A stretch of DNA of 64,000 nucleotides from NCBI RefSeq assembly GCF_031755915.1, contig NC_083387.1, forward strand, positions 20,109,001 through 20,173,000, given 5' to 3'. The position numbers and the translations under genes were made by a program. The notes under the pieces were generated by a model that was not told the origin of the DNA, ran no database searches, and saw nothing but the letters and a program-made list of their open reading frames with translations. This DNA comes from Ziziphus jujuba. Taxonomy: Eukaryota > Streptophyta > Magnoliopsida > Rosales > Rhamnaceae. Below, one piece after another: positions 35,361 to 47,244 of the stretch; within the stretch, counting starts at the first letter, position 1, and each line of letters begins with the position of its first letter.

Positions 35361-36962
35361 TACTTGATGCACCATACTACATACCAGTGGCGCCAGACAA
35401 TACCCAATATTCTAAGTATGGCCTAACAAGGAGGTTAAAGAGAGAAACTTACAAACACCCGCTTTGGCGTCCCAACGACGCCGCTGCTCATAACTTGTCA
35501 TACCTCGGACTCATAGCTCTCACACGATGGCCATACATATATACATACTAATGTGTAATGACAACTATCCTAAGGCCAAAAGGGAGATGGCTGGTGCTCG
35601 TTCTATATTATACTTGCCTTCCCTCACAAAAATAACCATGAGTATAACTTGCAATTTAATATAATTATTTCCGCAAACCTTCAAATTAATTTATACCAAT
35701 AATATCTTCAAGACCATATAAAATTTACAAATAATTAAATACATAAAAATACATTTTTTTTATGTGTGATAACCTCAACAGCTAAATTAACAATAATTTA
35801 ACAAGGATATAAAGCTAAAGTTTTCTAAATTCTGAAAATATAAATTCAATACCATACTATTTAATTTAATATACATTTGACATCACAAATTAAAATAACA
35901 ATTTATTTATACATTAAAAATATATATTCTTCAAATTTCCACATTTAATATAATATTGTATTCACAAATGGCATATTTTTAAATACTCCACCGAAATTCA
36001 CAAACAACATAACAATAGGAAACTAAGAAGACAAGGATTATAAAACCAAGCTTCATTGAGCTCAAAGTTGTCGGGGTTGGCCGGAAAATAATTGGAAAGT
36101 TTCAGTCAACCTTTCCCTCCATGTATCTCACAAAATGGCATGGAATTTGGACAAATGAAGGTCATTTTTTAGATTAAGGGGTCGAAAACTAGGAGAGGGG
36201 ACCAGTCTCACAATCAAGAACCACCGAAAAATCGACTAACTAGAGGGATGCCGACCATCGGTTTTGGATGGCCAGTTCCAGTGCATCCATTGGCCAAACG
36301 GCCTAGAATTTGGCTGCTAGCATTGCCTAGCCATGGGCTTTCACGCCGACCGATGCATGCAACGGTCCAGTGGCTGGAAAAGGCAAAAATGGGAGGGACC
36401 CAAGAGAGGCAAGGAGGGGGAAGGAGAGAGAAAAAGGAAGAGAGAGAGAGACAGAAGAAGAAAGAAGAAGAAGTAGGAAGTGTTTTCCCACGTGCGGGAA
36501 AAAGGAAAAGGAAAGAAAAAAAAGAAAAAGAAATAAAATAATATAATAATATAATAATGATAAAATAATAATAAAACAAAATAAGATAATATTTTATTGA
36601 GGATAACACGTGGTACTTTTCCATTGTGACACATGGCCCTCTTCTCTCATGACATGTGACACATTTCAAATGGTGACATATGGAACAAATTAAGAACTCC
36701 CTCAATTATTTTATTGTCCAGTAAAAACTAGTTTTGTTAAACACACTCATAATTTTACAAACCAATAACTTTTCAACCACATGTCCAAATTAGGCGTGTT
36801 GTCAGTCTACGAACTTGGGTCGACGTGTACTCCACAATGGTACCTCGATCAATGCAAAATTTCATCCAAAGCAAAAAGTCAAAACTTGACCCCGCTTGGT
36901 CAATGACGATCAAACCCGATCAATGCGAAAATTTTCGATTTGATTCAAAACAAGGTGTTAAA
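35299..36962 (-). repeat. third piece of the split LTR (LTR start)
   Basis: It aligns with the solo LTR 16110-18157: 'acttgatgcaccatac', 'gaggttaaagagagaaacttacaaac', a GA-rich tract with CCCACGTGCGGG at 36487, 'accacatgtccaaat..ggcgtg', and the GTCAA-rich end. It stops at 'ggtgttaaa' (36962), a one-base change from the expected GTGTTACA. Confidence 0.85.
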
Positions 36963-37430
36963 CCATAAACCCAATCAAACAAAGTTAAATCTTAAATCTC
37001 TATACAATATACAGCACAAGGTAACCCACCATTCAAATGCAACAAAAATTATTATCTTCTCTACTATTTTTAATGGCAATTGTTTAAGTCCGAACTAAAT
37101 TTATATAAGTTCAGCAAAATCTACGTTGTTTCACTGGTGAACTATACCTTAAAATCATCTCCGGATGAAATCAAACAGATTTAAAATCCATATAAAAACA
37201 AACCCATTACAATATCTATCTTCTCTAATGTTTTCAGTGCTAATTGCTAGAATTTGGAACCCAATTAAACAGACTTTAAAAGCCATAAACCCAATCAAAT
37301 AGAGTCAAATCTTAAATCTCTATACAATATACAACACAAGGCAACCCACCATTCAAATGCATCAATCTTCTCTACTTTTTTTCAGTGGCAATTGTTTAAG
37401 TTCAAACTAAAGATTGCTAAAACCATTTAA
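36963..37430. repeat. host flank with direct repeats (R1-L-R2)
   Basis: 36963-37105 and about 37272-37412 are direct repeats ('ccataaacccaatcaaa(c/t)a', 'ctctatacaatatac'). They are separated by 37106-37271, whose inverse lies at 54741-54935. No ORF. Position next to the NDUFB3-like copy suggests old 3' flanking or intron sequence of that gene. Confidence 0.65.
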
Positions 37431-37478
37431 GCAAATGGTGAACATACAAGTCCAATACAGCAACCTTCTTCTTGTGAG

Positions 37479-37712
37479 TTAGTGAGAAGTAGAGGAATAG
37501 GAAGAGTGGTGAGAAGAAGAAGAGAAGGAAGGAGCAAGAAGTTTCTTGTAGACCTGCTCGCCAACGAAGTAGACACCGAAGGTGGTGACTTCGAGGCCAA
37601 GACTAGGAAGGGTATATATGGTGGAGCTAATTGCTGAGCCTTGGATGCTTCCTCCACTCATCCCTCCTCTTGAAAAACTCTCTAGCCATTTCAAGCCACT
37701 TCACCACTCTCC
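37479..37712 (-). pseudogene. NDUFB3: NDUFB3-like (complex I B12 subunit) pseudogene, copy 1
   Basis: The minus strand keeps the family core in two frames: 'REFFKRRDEWRKHPRLSN', then an in-frame TAG where Gln is expected, then after a shift 'PSLGLEVTTFGVYFVGEQV' and 'YKKLLAPS', and a Ser/His-rich end with TAA at 37481-37479. Plant NDUFB3 is a short (about 70 aa), single-helix accessory subunit of mitochondrial complex I with the RRDEWRKHP signature. The start codon is not in place (GTG). It shares upstream sequence (37770-37860) with the copy at 60762-60988, so both come from a genomic duplication and not from an mRNA. Confidence 0.78.
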
Positions 37713-39099
37713 CTCACTTTCTCTTCGTCTTCTTCTTCGTGTTCCATTTAGGGGGAAAATATAATAGCTTTTAATTTTGATTTTTCCTTTTGATATTTGA
37801 AATGGGATGTGTAGTTTTCATTAGGATCTTTCAAACAAGGGTATTGAGCCAAATTCTCCTTTAAAAAAAAAAAAAAAAAACTTGCTTGTTAAATTTGGGC
37901 TCTTCTAAAGGAACCCATTTTCTTGAGTCATGACATAGAAAAAATAAAAAAGAAAACAAAAAAATGTGAATCCTCATTATTAATTATGCAATCTTTTCTC
38001 TTCTGCTGCATTTGGAAATTACTAGCTTTATTAAACTTGAGATTTGTAAGTAGGCATTTAACTTAGTTTATATTTTGCATTAATTTCTATAACACCACTT
38101 TATTCTGCAATTTTAGAAGTAATATTTTGTATTTTTTTTTTTTTTTGTTTTTACCTTATAGAAACCTGCTTTCTAGGATTCGTTTTTATTATAATTTCAC
38201 ACTTTTTAACACAACTTTTGAAATTTTATTATGTAAAATTTAACACAGATGTCACACATTTAGAATATGTATTTATTTTTTGAAATATGAATACTATCAA
38301 TTAAACAATTGATAACATATTTAAATTTAAATATAAAAGTTCTAAAAAAATTATTCAAACGTTTTTTTAAAATCTACAAAAAAGAGGTTATATAAAATAA
38401 ATAAATAAATGAAAATGGAGGGAATATTTATGCAATTTCTAAAAACGGAAGAGTGTTCGCATAATTTACCCTTCATTTATCACATATACATTTCTTTTAG
38501 ATTTACTTTTTTTACACTGCATCTCTTCTCAAATTTCATTAAATGGAATAAAAAAAGAAAAAAGAGTTGATAAAATCACCTAATAATAGAGTCATTATTT
38601 ATATGTTTCACAACAAAACAAAAGCCACTATAAATTAAGCTTGAATTCCTCAATTCAATATTAATAAATATATAAATAAATAGAAGAAAAGAAAAATATG
38701 GAAACTTTACAATCAAGTGTAGTACAAATATTAAATGAACTTTTTATTTTTTATTTTTTATTTTCGCAATATCAAATAAACTAGTTGAATACTTGAATGC
38801 AAAAAGGGGGAAAAAAAATCCAGACTGAGTATATGTGAAAATTAGGCATATTTTAAGGAAAAAAAAAAAAACCTATAAATTTTGAAATACTATAACTAAA
38901 AGTTACTCTTTGATTGATTAGAGATGTACTTTCTGTTTAACTTTCATTAAATAAAAGTTATATTTCCATCGATTTTTTTAAATACTATAAATTGCTGAAT
39001 GTATTATCTCCCTTTTTGTGTTTCAAATATTTATATCCTTTTTCCCAAAAACAAATAAATAAATAAAAAGAAAAAGAAAAAAGAGAAAGAAAAATAGAA
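37713..39099. other. AT-rich intergenic region
   Basis: No gene seen. 37770-37860 is homologous to 61045-61190 upstream of the other NDUFB3-like copy. Several poly-A and poly-T runs (37862-37880, 38130-38146, 38860-38872). The promoter of the gene starting near 39.1 kb should lie in the right part, but no clear TATA box was picked. Confidence 0.5.
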
Positions 39100-39205
39100 A
39101 GAAAATGCCGAATACACAAGGCAAGGGTCTTCAAACGGTGCGTGCTTGTTCTGTCGTTGAAGGCAGAGCTTGTTTGGTCACGCAGAAGGGTTGCGATGAG
39201 CTAAG
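39100..39205 (+). other. probable non-coding first exon of the 42.5-kb gene
   Basis: A less AT-rich island with no ORF, ending in AAG|GTAATG, a good donor, at 39205/39206. The next coding exon is preceded by a T-rich tract and the acceptor TTATGTTTAG near 42485. The link gives a 3.3-kb 5' UTR intron, a common plant arrangement. There is no transcript evidence, so the exon and its start are inferred. Confidence 0.45.
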
Positions 39206-39304
39206 GTAATGCTTCTTCCCCCTGAGCTCCAATTCCAAATTTTTCTGTAACGCAATCTTTCCAATCTCTGTCTTCACTGTATATAACTTTCTTTTCTGCT
39301 GCCT

Positions 39305-39337
<33 letters not shown>

Positions 39338-39481
39338 GGCATGCTTTCTTCTTGGTCTACACGAAATTTTCTTGAATTTTCATTCTGGGGTTTGCCATTA
39401 CCGATCGCGGGTAAATCCACTTCCTGCTATTGGGTTTAATACTGTCTTGCTTTTGTATTTCTTCTCTGAATACTTTATACC

Positions 39482-39484
<3 letters not shown>

Positions 39485-39520
<36 letters not shown>

Positions 39521-39530
39521 TCTCTCTCTC

Positions 39531-39578
<48 letters not shown>
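39485..39578. repeat. compound microsatellite (CT)n(TA)n(GT)n
   Basis: CT dinucleotides at 39485-39530, TA at 39531-39544 and GT at 39545-39577, inside the inferred first intron. Other dinucleotide tracts in the same intron are CT at 40797-40822 and GGGA units at about 41489-41512. Confidence 0.95.
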
Positions 39579-39579
<1 letters not shown>

Positions 39580-40794
39580 TTGGAGGCGCTTCTTTATGTT
39601 GTTGATGTACTTTTCCATTGCTTTAATTTGTTTTAAAGAGAATATTTCCCATGCTAGTGGTACTTTGTCATCCTTGATAGTGTATTGCAAGTGGGTTTCG
39701 ATCCCTTGTGTGCTCTCACATTTTTGTTAGTGCAAGTTGATTAAATCGTAACTTCATGTGATTCTTTATGTGTTTGAGGTAATTATGTTAAAGACAAATT
39801 ATGGGTTGTTCCTAATTCTGCTATTAATAGATCAATTTCCAAGAACTCTTAATATATATATATATATATTTTTTTTTTTTTTCAGTAATCGAAGTGATCT
39901 GGGTAAATGCTCCCCCCTTTTTTGCGTACTTGTCTTAAATTTTCTGAAAGTTTGTGAAGCTAGTTAATTGATCATGTATTAAGTCCTTAAGCTGCTAGCT
40001 TTAGGAGAATGGTATGCATTGGTGTGGAAGCAGATTTATGTGTTTTTATGAGATTGGATTTGAGTTTTCCTGTGAATATGTTGAAGGTCTTTTTGTACTT
40101 ATGTTTCATAATATCAAGCTTAGGTTTGGGCCAAGAGAAGAAAGGGAGAATTAGCATTTTATGGAAATTCAAATTCCTTTTTAGCAGTTAAATTTTTCCT
40201 TACATTTAACATTTTATTACTGTAAATTTTATTGCACCTAGTTACAAGTGCCTTGGTCTTGCAAAGAAGCAGATGGCACAGAGAGCAGTTATCTTTACTA
40301 AGTAACCCCTTTAAAACTTTTCTTAGAGATGCAATAAGTGCTTCACATTTTATACCACGTAGAAATGGAACACAGATAGTTTCCATATTATGCTACCTAA
40401 TGAGTTCGCCATGTAGGTTTAGCTATTTTCGTTGCATTGCTTTGTTCTATATTTGACCCAATTATGACATCAAATTCTCCAGACAAGTTAAAGCTATTAT
40501 TTGCTGATGATGTTTAATAGGTCTCCATGCAATTATAATACTTTGGGCAAATCTAATAATATACATGCAGTTGCATAAATTATTTTTAGAGTTAGAATTT
40601 AAGGGTAATGGTATTTCAATTTTATTTTTTTGGTCGCTTAAGTTTATGAGAACTTTTACCAAATTCTTAGTAAATTACGGTGGATATTTTCTGATTCTTG
40701 CTGCATGTATAGACGTTAGATATCAACACTCATAGGCTTTACATCTACTAATTAGTAATGGTGCCCATTCTTTGACAAATATTTTCCAATGCCA

Positions 40795-40826
<32 letters not shown>

Positions 40827-42041
40827 GTTCAAGTGGTTCAATTTAACCATAAGCAGTTTTAAAGTACATCTAACCTCTCACATGTCCAACCATAGATAAT
40901 ATACTTCAATGCGGCCATCATTAATTTCAAGGAATTGAATTTAATAGATTATAGAAAACATGCATCAAAATGTGGAAGGAAGAAAATGGATGTCCTAGTT
41001 TAACCAAGATTCTGCTATTTCTAGGAGTTTATTTTGGTACGTTTTGTTCATTGGCATGTGACGTCATCTTATCAGTCATAGGTCCCTAGAATAAATACTT
41101 TCTTCTTTTTCTTTCTATACTTAGATTTAAACTTTTTCTTGAAAGAGAAAGAAGGCATATCATAAACTACTTTGGTTGCATGAATTTTTCATACACAATT
41201 GACCTTGTTTTCTTGTTTTGCTTTTTGACGAGTCTTTCTTTTACTAGGGCATCTGGGTATAACAGCTCCTATTCCATGCATACATTCTGTCTGTTCAGTA
41301 TCTGTCAATCTCATTTTCCTACTAAAGATTTGCGACTACGTTTATTGTTATATAAATATCATTGCTAGTATAATTATTACCTATATTTTTTATGTGGAAA
41401 GAGCCCAAATGTAGTGCAGAAAGGTAATGGGTGTTTATGGGAATTTATAGAACAAGACAATCAGTAGCATGTTTGTGTTTGTTTGCAAGGGAGGGAGGGA
41501 GGGAGGGAGAGAGAAGCTAATGGGTGTTGAATACATTGAACTAGATATTTATATGCATCTGTATTTGTTTGAGAGGGAGGAAGGGAGGGATTGTTTAATG
41601 AGCATTCACCAAAACTGAAAACTGACGTTGGAGTGGCAATATGTAATTCTGATCTTCGTTATTCTTTTAGAATAGTGAAAAGCCTACCATTACTAGACAA
41701 ACCTAATGTGAAGGGGCTCATTAATAGTCTGTCGTGGTAGCTTCATATACCTAGCCGGGACCACGTCCTAACATTTTAAGCTTTTGATAATAATGGCACC
41801 ATACTAATTGAAATTTATTAATCATCCAAACTAAAATGCATATGTCATATAATATGATTGGGAAGCCGTGCATCTTGATTAGTGAAGCTTAAATATAAAT
41901 AGTTGGTTTTGTCGATAACTTTCTAAATATACGTAGTTGGGTTTACTTTCCATCAACTTAAAGCTTGGGATTGATTGTACTTAACATTTATTATATATTA
42001 ATTGCCTTTTTGTTCTAGTCTTTGATTCCTGCTAACCTTAG

Positions 42042-42119
42042 TTTCTGATAATTTATTGTTTTGTGTAAGGCCCATTTTATTTTCTGATAATTTATTGTTT
42101 TGTGTAAGGCCCATTTTAG
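42042..42119. repeat. two 39-bp tandem copies in the intron
   Basis: 'tttctgataatttattgttt' and the following 19 bases occur at 42042 and again at 42081. A recent slip duplication with no coding effect. Confidence 0.9.
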
Positions 42120-42513
42120 TTGTGGTTGTCAGATGGTCCTCCATATGAGGAAGAGTGTTAAATTTGTTGTGTTCAGATTCCTATATGGTTGGGTATGATT
42201 TCTAACATGAATACCTGATAAACTTTTGAAATTGATGGTAACTTATGAATACTTAGCATAATGAACTTCTTTATCTTTTAAAATCATTTACAATGAGACC
42301 TATATGGAATATATTTGAATTATATGTAAAATAGGCAAAAATAAGCAATTTGTTCTATTATATGACATTTATGTACCTACAAGTGTTTTGACCTATAGCC
42401 ATGTAACTATGTTTCTTTTTGTGAATTTTTTTTTCTTTTTTTTTTTTTTTTTTTTTCTCCCCTTGAGAAGCTAAATTATGTTTAGGTTTGATTGAAAAGG
42501 TAAATTACTTCAA

Positions 42514-44887
42514 ATGGTTCAGCAAACAGTAGATTCAAAATACAATGAACATGGGCTGGGCAATACTGAAACGGACTTGCCTACTCGTGACAAGCAACTG
42601 CCTGTTGGCATAAAGAAGCCAGTGCTGAGGGATTTGCAAAATGATAATAGAATCACAGTGCCCAACTCTATCGAGAATTCTTCTTTATTAAAGGACAGAG
42701 GACCTGTTCACAATTCTGTTAAATTTTCTGGCTCCAAGAGATCCTCATCTGAGTGTGCAGAGATCCCGTCCCAACAGCAATCTCCAAACAGTAATGCTGC
42801 TAATGGGCATCTTGTCTATGTCCGTCGAAAATCAGAAGTGGAATTAGGCAAGAGCAGCACCTGTGATAGCACAAGCATTAGTGCTTATTGTCCAAATTCA
42901 AAGCAATTTGTTAACCAGCAGGAAACAAAGGAGCCACAAGGTTCTTGCTTTCCTGCATTTGCATCTTTTCCAGTGGCATCTTCAATGATCTCTTCAGGAA
43001 AACCTTCTGTTCCCCTTCCTCTTGGAAAATCTGGTATGAGGTTAGGATCAGCAGAAACTATTTATCACCCCTTTACTTCTTCTGCCTCCTCTTTGGGTAA
43101 TCAAAAGGGACCCAAAAGTCTACACTGGGAAGAGCGATATCGTCAGTTGCAGTTGATGTTGAAGAAACTGGACCAATCAGATCAAGATGATTATCTCCAG
43201 AGTATGTCTTGTGATTGTTGAAATATTACTTTAAGATGTTATATTTTTCACAGCTATATATATCCTATGACACCAATTTGACTTTTTGGTTAGTGCTGCG
43301 GTCACTCTCGTCCGTTGAATTAAGCAGACATGCAGTTGAGTTGGAAAAGAGATCAATTCAGCTTTCACTTGAGGAAGGTAATACGGCCTTGTAGCGTTTA
43401 TGCCTCCTCTCTTTTTATTTTCGTATGCTCCAACATAATATTTCTTAAGTTAGACAGCAATAACAGCTGAAGTTTATGATTTTATCTTGTTTTGAGAATG
43501 TGATATATCATTTTTCTAGATTGAGAACAGGGAATTACATGAAAACATATATGGAATTTATGACTGGCATTTAAGCTTGTTAAGTGTGTAAGATATCTTA
43601 ATGTAGTTTCTCTTTGAATGCTTGGAAATTGTAATTTAGTTTGATTGAAGCAATCTAGTACTACAGTGCTGTGCTAGAAAAATTATGACATTAAGTTAAT
43701 CGTGCACTAGTTAGTCAATTTGTTTTGTAATTATTGATATTTCCAATCGTGCACTAGTTAGTCAATTTGTTTTGTAATTATTGATATTTCCAATATATGC
43801 TGTTGAGCTTTTCAAGTGGTTGGTAACATCCTATGCATCCAATGAGAGTACTCTATGAAAACAATCTGATGTACATAAGTAGTATGTGTGCCTATAGTAA
43901 TGAATTTTTCCTTATTTCTAAGAATATACGTACCTGAATATTTTATTTTAGATAGGAATAGGATATTGCCCATATGCTGTTTCCACAACACGTAGTGTTA
44001 CATTTGGTCATATTCTAGAGGCACCATGATATGTCTTTGTGTATATCCCAAAGCAAATCATTTTTTTCTTGTGGACTTAATTATGCTTATATATCCATAT
44101 AATGATTGCGCAATTAGCCTTTCTATTGTCACAGGGGTGTAAGCAAAAAGAACCTATCAGTCTCTAAACTAGGGAACAAATTCATGCTAAAGGTGTCTTG
44201 TTGATGACTTATTTGTGAGGCAGCTTTTGCATTGAAAATACTTTATACATTTGCTTGTCAGCTGGTAGTGGTATTACATTTTGCCATTATCATGATTATT
44301 TTACGTATATTATGGTAGATGGTACTTTTTTATATGCATCTCATTGTAAATGCTATTATTTAGTTACAAGGCATTTATTTATCTTCAGGAGCGTTCATTG
44401 CTCCTTTTGATACTCCATTTGATTTTTGTAGGCATTAGAGAATATGTAAGGAACTTGAAATCTATTATAATGATGGTGTTCAAATTAGTTTTGGAAAAAG
44501 TTCTTGATTTTGTTTCCTTTTACTACGATTTCTTGGTAATAACTAAAAGCATAGTATTTCTTATCATGTATTCTGGTACCTTTTTGTATTGGTGCAGCTG
44601 ATGCAATTGTGTAATATGATTGCAGAGATCAAATTCTGAAACTGTGTTGTCATATTTGCATTTTATGCATTTCAATTTTATTACATGCCCCCATTATTGC
44701 AGCGAAAGAGATGCAGCGGGTATGCATGTTGGATGTTATTGGACTTTCCATGAAGGTTGGTGTTAAAACGCCAGTGCCAACGACTCATCAAGATCGAGTA
44801 GAAAAGTCGCCAGCACCATCAGCTCATCAGGACCGTGTAGAAAAGTCACCAGTGCTGATGAATTGTCAAGATCGTGTAGAAAAGTAA
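42514..44887 (+). CDS. conserved plant protein of unknown function, 318 aa, three coding exons
   Basis: Exons are 42514-43201, 43294-43377 and 44703-44887. The junctions CAGA|GTATGT...TTAG|TGCTG and GAAG|GTAATA...GCAG|CGAAAG keep the frame. The first 200 residues are polar and Ser-rich, probably disordered. Residues from about 213 to 265 form a conserved-looking charged helical block: 'LHWEERYRQLQLMLKKLDQ', then 'LRSLSSVELSRHAVELEKRS', then 'QLSLEEAKEMQRV'. The tail has three near-repeats of about 13-15 residues ending in (H/C)QDRVEK. There is no signal peptide or membrane helix. I do not recognise a named family. A 47-bp tandem duplication lies in the last intron (43698-43791). Confidence 0.82.
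43698..43791. repeat. two 47-bp tandem copies in the last intron
   Basis: 'aatcgtgcactagttagtca' and the next 27 bases occur at 43698 and again at 43745 with no visible difference. Confidence 0.9.
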
Positions 44888-46242
44888 ACTGCAGGAAGGA
44901 GGTGGAGATGTAGTTTGGATTATGAGATGGTGTTAAAAAGTATATAGTGTTAAATGGAGCTAGCTTGTTTTTCTTGCTTCATGGGTTGTATCTGATATTT
45001 GATTGTCATGCTCATGCTGTTATTTCTGGTTTTGAACTGTAATGTAAGCTTTTTTACTGTATCTTCTGCATTTTTTTTTATGTTCTAAGGAAAGCTGCTG
45101 AAGATATGGAACTGTAGTTGTAGCTGTGACCGTTGAATGAAAAAAAATGGAAAACTTTGAAAACCATGCAACGCTTTGTGTAACTTTGCATCGCTTTATT
45201 TGTGTTGTTTGCCAACGTTCCGTATGTAGGAGTGATTTTAAAATGACTAATATCCTTGTTTTTCAAAAAATATAAAAGCGTTTTTTTTTTTGTGGAATTC
45301 ATATTTCGTTTTGGAGATATCGAAGTTTACCAAAATAACATGATTAACTGAGTATTTCTATTTCAATGTAATTAATATGTGTCTATATATATAATAAATA
45401 AAATTCCCAAATGTTCCTTTAGGTTTTATTAAAATTACATAAATCCATCTTTTTTTTTTTTTTTTCATCTGAATTATCCCTTAAAATATGTCAATATATA
45501 TTCTAAATCAGCAAATTTTCTTTTTAGACTGCCATCTATGAGAAACCTGTTCTTATCTGATCACCTAAACTTTCTCACGAAATTTATATCTAAAATATTT
45601 AAAATTGAAATTGAAAAAGGAAAAAACTCTTATGTCCAAAAGCTACCAATTTCAATTTTTTTTTTTTTTGCCTTTTTACTTAAATAAACTGAGCTATAAA
45701 TTCCATTCCAACTATTTATTATTATTAATTTTTCCCGTCCGATACGTTTTTATTCCATCTTTTTCCTCAGTTTTCTCAAGTTATTAATTTACCCACAGAG
45801 CAAAGACCTAAAAAAAAGTAGCACGTTTTCCTAATTTTCAAACTCGGGGTATTTCCGGAAAACAAAAATTTGAAAATGCCCTGACCACGTTTCGAGAGCG
45901 TTTGAAAGAGTTCGTTGTTGGCCCAAAATACAATCAAATAAAAAAATAAAACAAATTGAAAGCAGTAGTTCCGTACATATCCCTTTTTGCTTCCTAAAAA
46001 ACCCACATCCAATGCACGCGGCATAGGGGTAAAAAAGTAATTTCAAACGCTACACGATAACCACCGTCTCACTATCATCCAACTGAAAATAACCGCCCAA
46101 AAAAAGGAACCGTCATCGCTCTACAAAACCCACGCTTCCACCAACATTCCAACCTTTTTTTTTTTTTTTTTCGTTTTCTTTTTCCCTCGTCCCCCAAATT
46201 TATTTTCTTTCTTGCCAAACAAACACTCCCCACACCCTCTCA
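44888..46242. other. 3' flank of the 42.5-kb gene and 5' flank of the zinc-finger gene
   Basis: The 3' UTR of the first gene probably extends to about 45,050-45,150. 45,300-45,780 is AT-rich. 45,780-46,240 becomes more GC-rich and should contain the promoter and 5' UTR of the zinc-finger gene, with a poly-T tract at 46156-46173. No ORF supported. Confidence 0.5.
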
Positions 46243-47244
46243 ATGAACAAAGATTCCGATTTCCATCTCCAATTCCCCATCTCACCCCCACACAACGACA
46301 CCGTATCCACCACTCCCACCGCCATTGGAGACTTCTTAGCTTCTTCCTCAACTCCGGCGAAACGCCACGAGAATCCGCGTCGGAAACGCTCCAAACTCAT
46401 ACGATTAGAAACTGCGGCAACTTCTCCTATCGGCATTTCGAAGCCCAAATATGGTAAGAAGCCCGACCCGACCGCGCCGAAGATCACTAGGCCGTGCAGT
46501 GAGTGCGGCAAGAAGTTCTGGTCATGGAAAGCCCTCTTCGGACACATGAGGTGCCATCCCGAACGACAATGGCGAGGCATAAACCCTCCTCCTAATTTCC
46601 GGCGACCGATTTCTCCGATTAAGCTTCCGTCGAACAGTTCGGAACCACCACCACGACGGCCACCACTGGACTTGACCGAAGACGACCATGAGGTCGCTGC
46701 GTGTCTTCTAATGCTAGCCAACAGTCCACCAAGTTTCCCGATCCCTCATGAATTCGTGGCAGTTAACGGCGCCGCCGGAAGTTGTCGTTTCGAGTGCTCG
46801 AGTTGCAAGAAAGTGTTTGGTTCTCATCAGGCTTTGGGAGGACACAGAGCGAGCCACAAGAACGTGAAGGGTTGCTTTGCGATAACGAAGAGTAATACCA
46901 GCGACTGTGATGATCAGGTTGTTGATATTGATGAATTGGATGATCAAGATCGTCATCATGATGATCATGATCATACGATGGGGACCCACAAATGCAGCAT
47001 TTGTATGAAGGTTTTCTCCAGTGGGCAAGCTTTGGGTGGTCACAAACGGTGCCATTGGGACAGAGCTGGTGAAGATCAGCAACAAGGAAGCCATGGAGGA
47101 GAAGGAGGAGGAAAAGGGTTTGGTCATGGTGGTGGGCTGGATTTGAATTTGCCTCCTGCTATTCCTCTTGAAGATGATTTTTCATCTTCTTATTCTTCTT
47201 CCTCACCAGCTCTCATTGCTTTGGATTTAAGGTTGAGTCTTTAA
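46243..47244 (+). CDS. three-finger C2H2 zinc-finger repressor, ZAT2/ZAT3 (DAZ) type, 333 aa
   Basis: A single intact exon. Finger 1 (residues 85-105) is the divergent 'CSECGKKFWSWKALFGHMRCH', followed by PERQWRGINPPP as in Arabidopsis ZAT2/ZAT3 (DAZ1/DAZ2). Fingers 2 (185-205) and 3 (251-271) carry the plant signature QALGGH. A basic stretch RRKRSK (46-51) may serve nuclear import. 'TEDDHEVAACLLMLAN' (145-160) is a conserved patch. EAR repression motif DLNLPP is at 300-305, and a second LxLxL (LDLRLSL) forms the C-terminus. These proteins bind DNA and recruit TOPLESS corepressors. In Arabidopsis the DAZ pair acts in sperm-cell division. A role here is inferred from similarity only. The ATG is the first in frame. 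Confidence 0.93.
   Translation: MNKDSDFHLQFPISPPHNDTVSTTPTAIGDFLASSSTPAKRHENPRRKRSKLIRLETAATSPIGISKPKYGKKPDPTAPKITRPCSECGKKFWSWKALFGHMRCHPERQWRGINPPPNFRRPISPIKLPSNSSEPPPRRPPLDLTEDDHEVAACLLMLANSPPSFPIPHEFVAVNGAAGSCRFECSSCKKVFGSHQALGGHRASHKNVKGCFAITKSNTSDCDDQVVDIDELDDQDRHHDDHDHTMGTHKCSICMKVFSSGQALGGHKRCHWDRAGEDQQQGSHGGEGGGKGFGHGGGLDLNLPPAIPLEDDFSSSYSSSSPALIALDLRLSL

Larger units (their letters stand above)
2348..36962 (-). mobile_element. single Tekay/Del-like LTR (minus strand) split by two nested MULEs
   Basis: Three blocks (about 2348-3339, 14376-14755 and 35299-36962) match consecutive parts of the LTR at 51556-54740 in reverse complement and in order. They add up to about 3.04 kb against 3.19 kb for that copy. 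The gaps are exactly the two MULEs. In element orientation the LTR begins at 36962 next to the 5-bp sequence CCATA (36963-36967) and ends near 2348. Tekay-like assignment rests on the TGTAACACC-type start, the LTR length, and the polypurine tract and 'aatttcgaggatgaaa' motif before the sister LTR at 51556. That it is one LTR rather than several fragments is inferred from collinearity. Confidence 0.7.
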
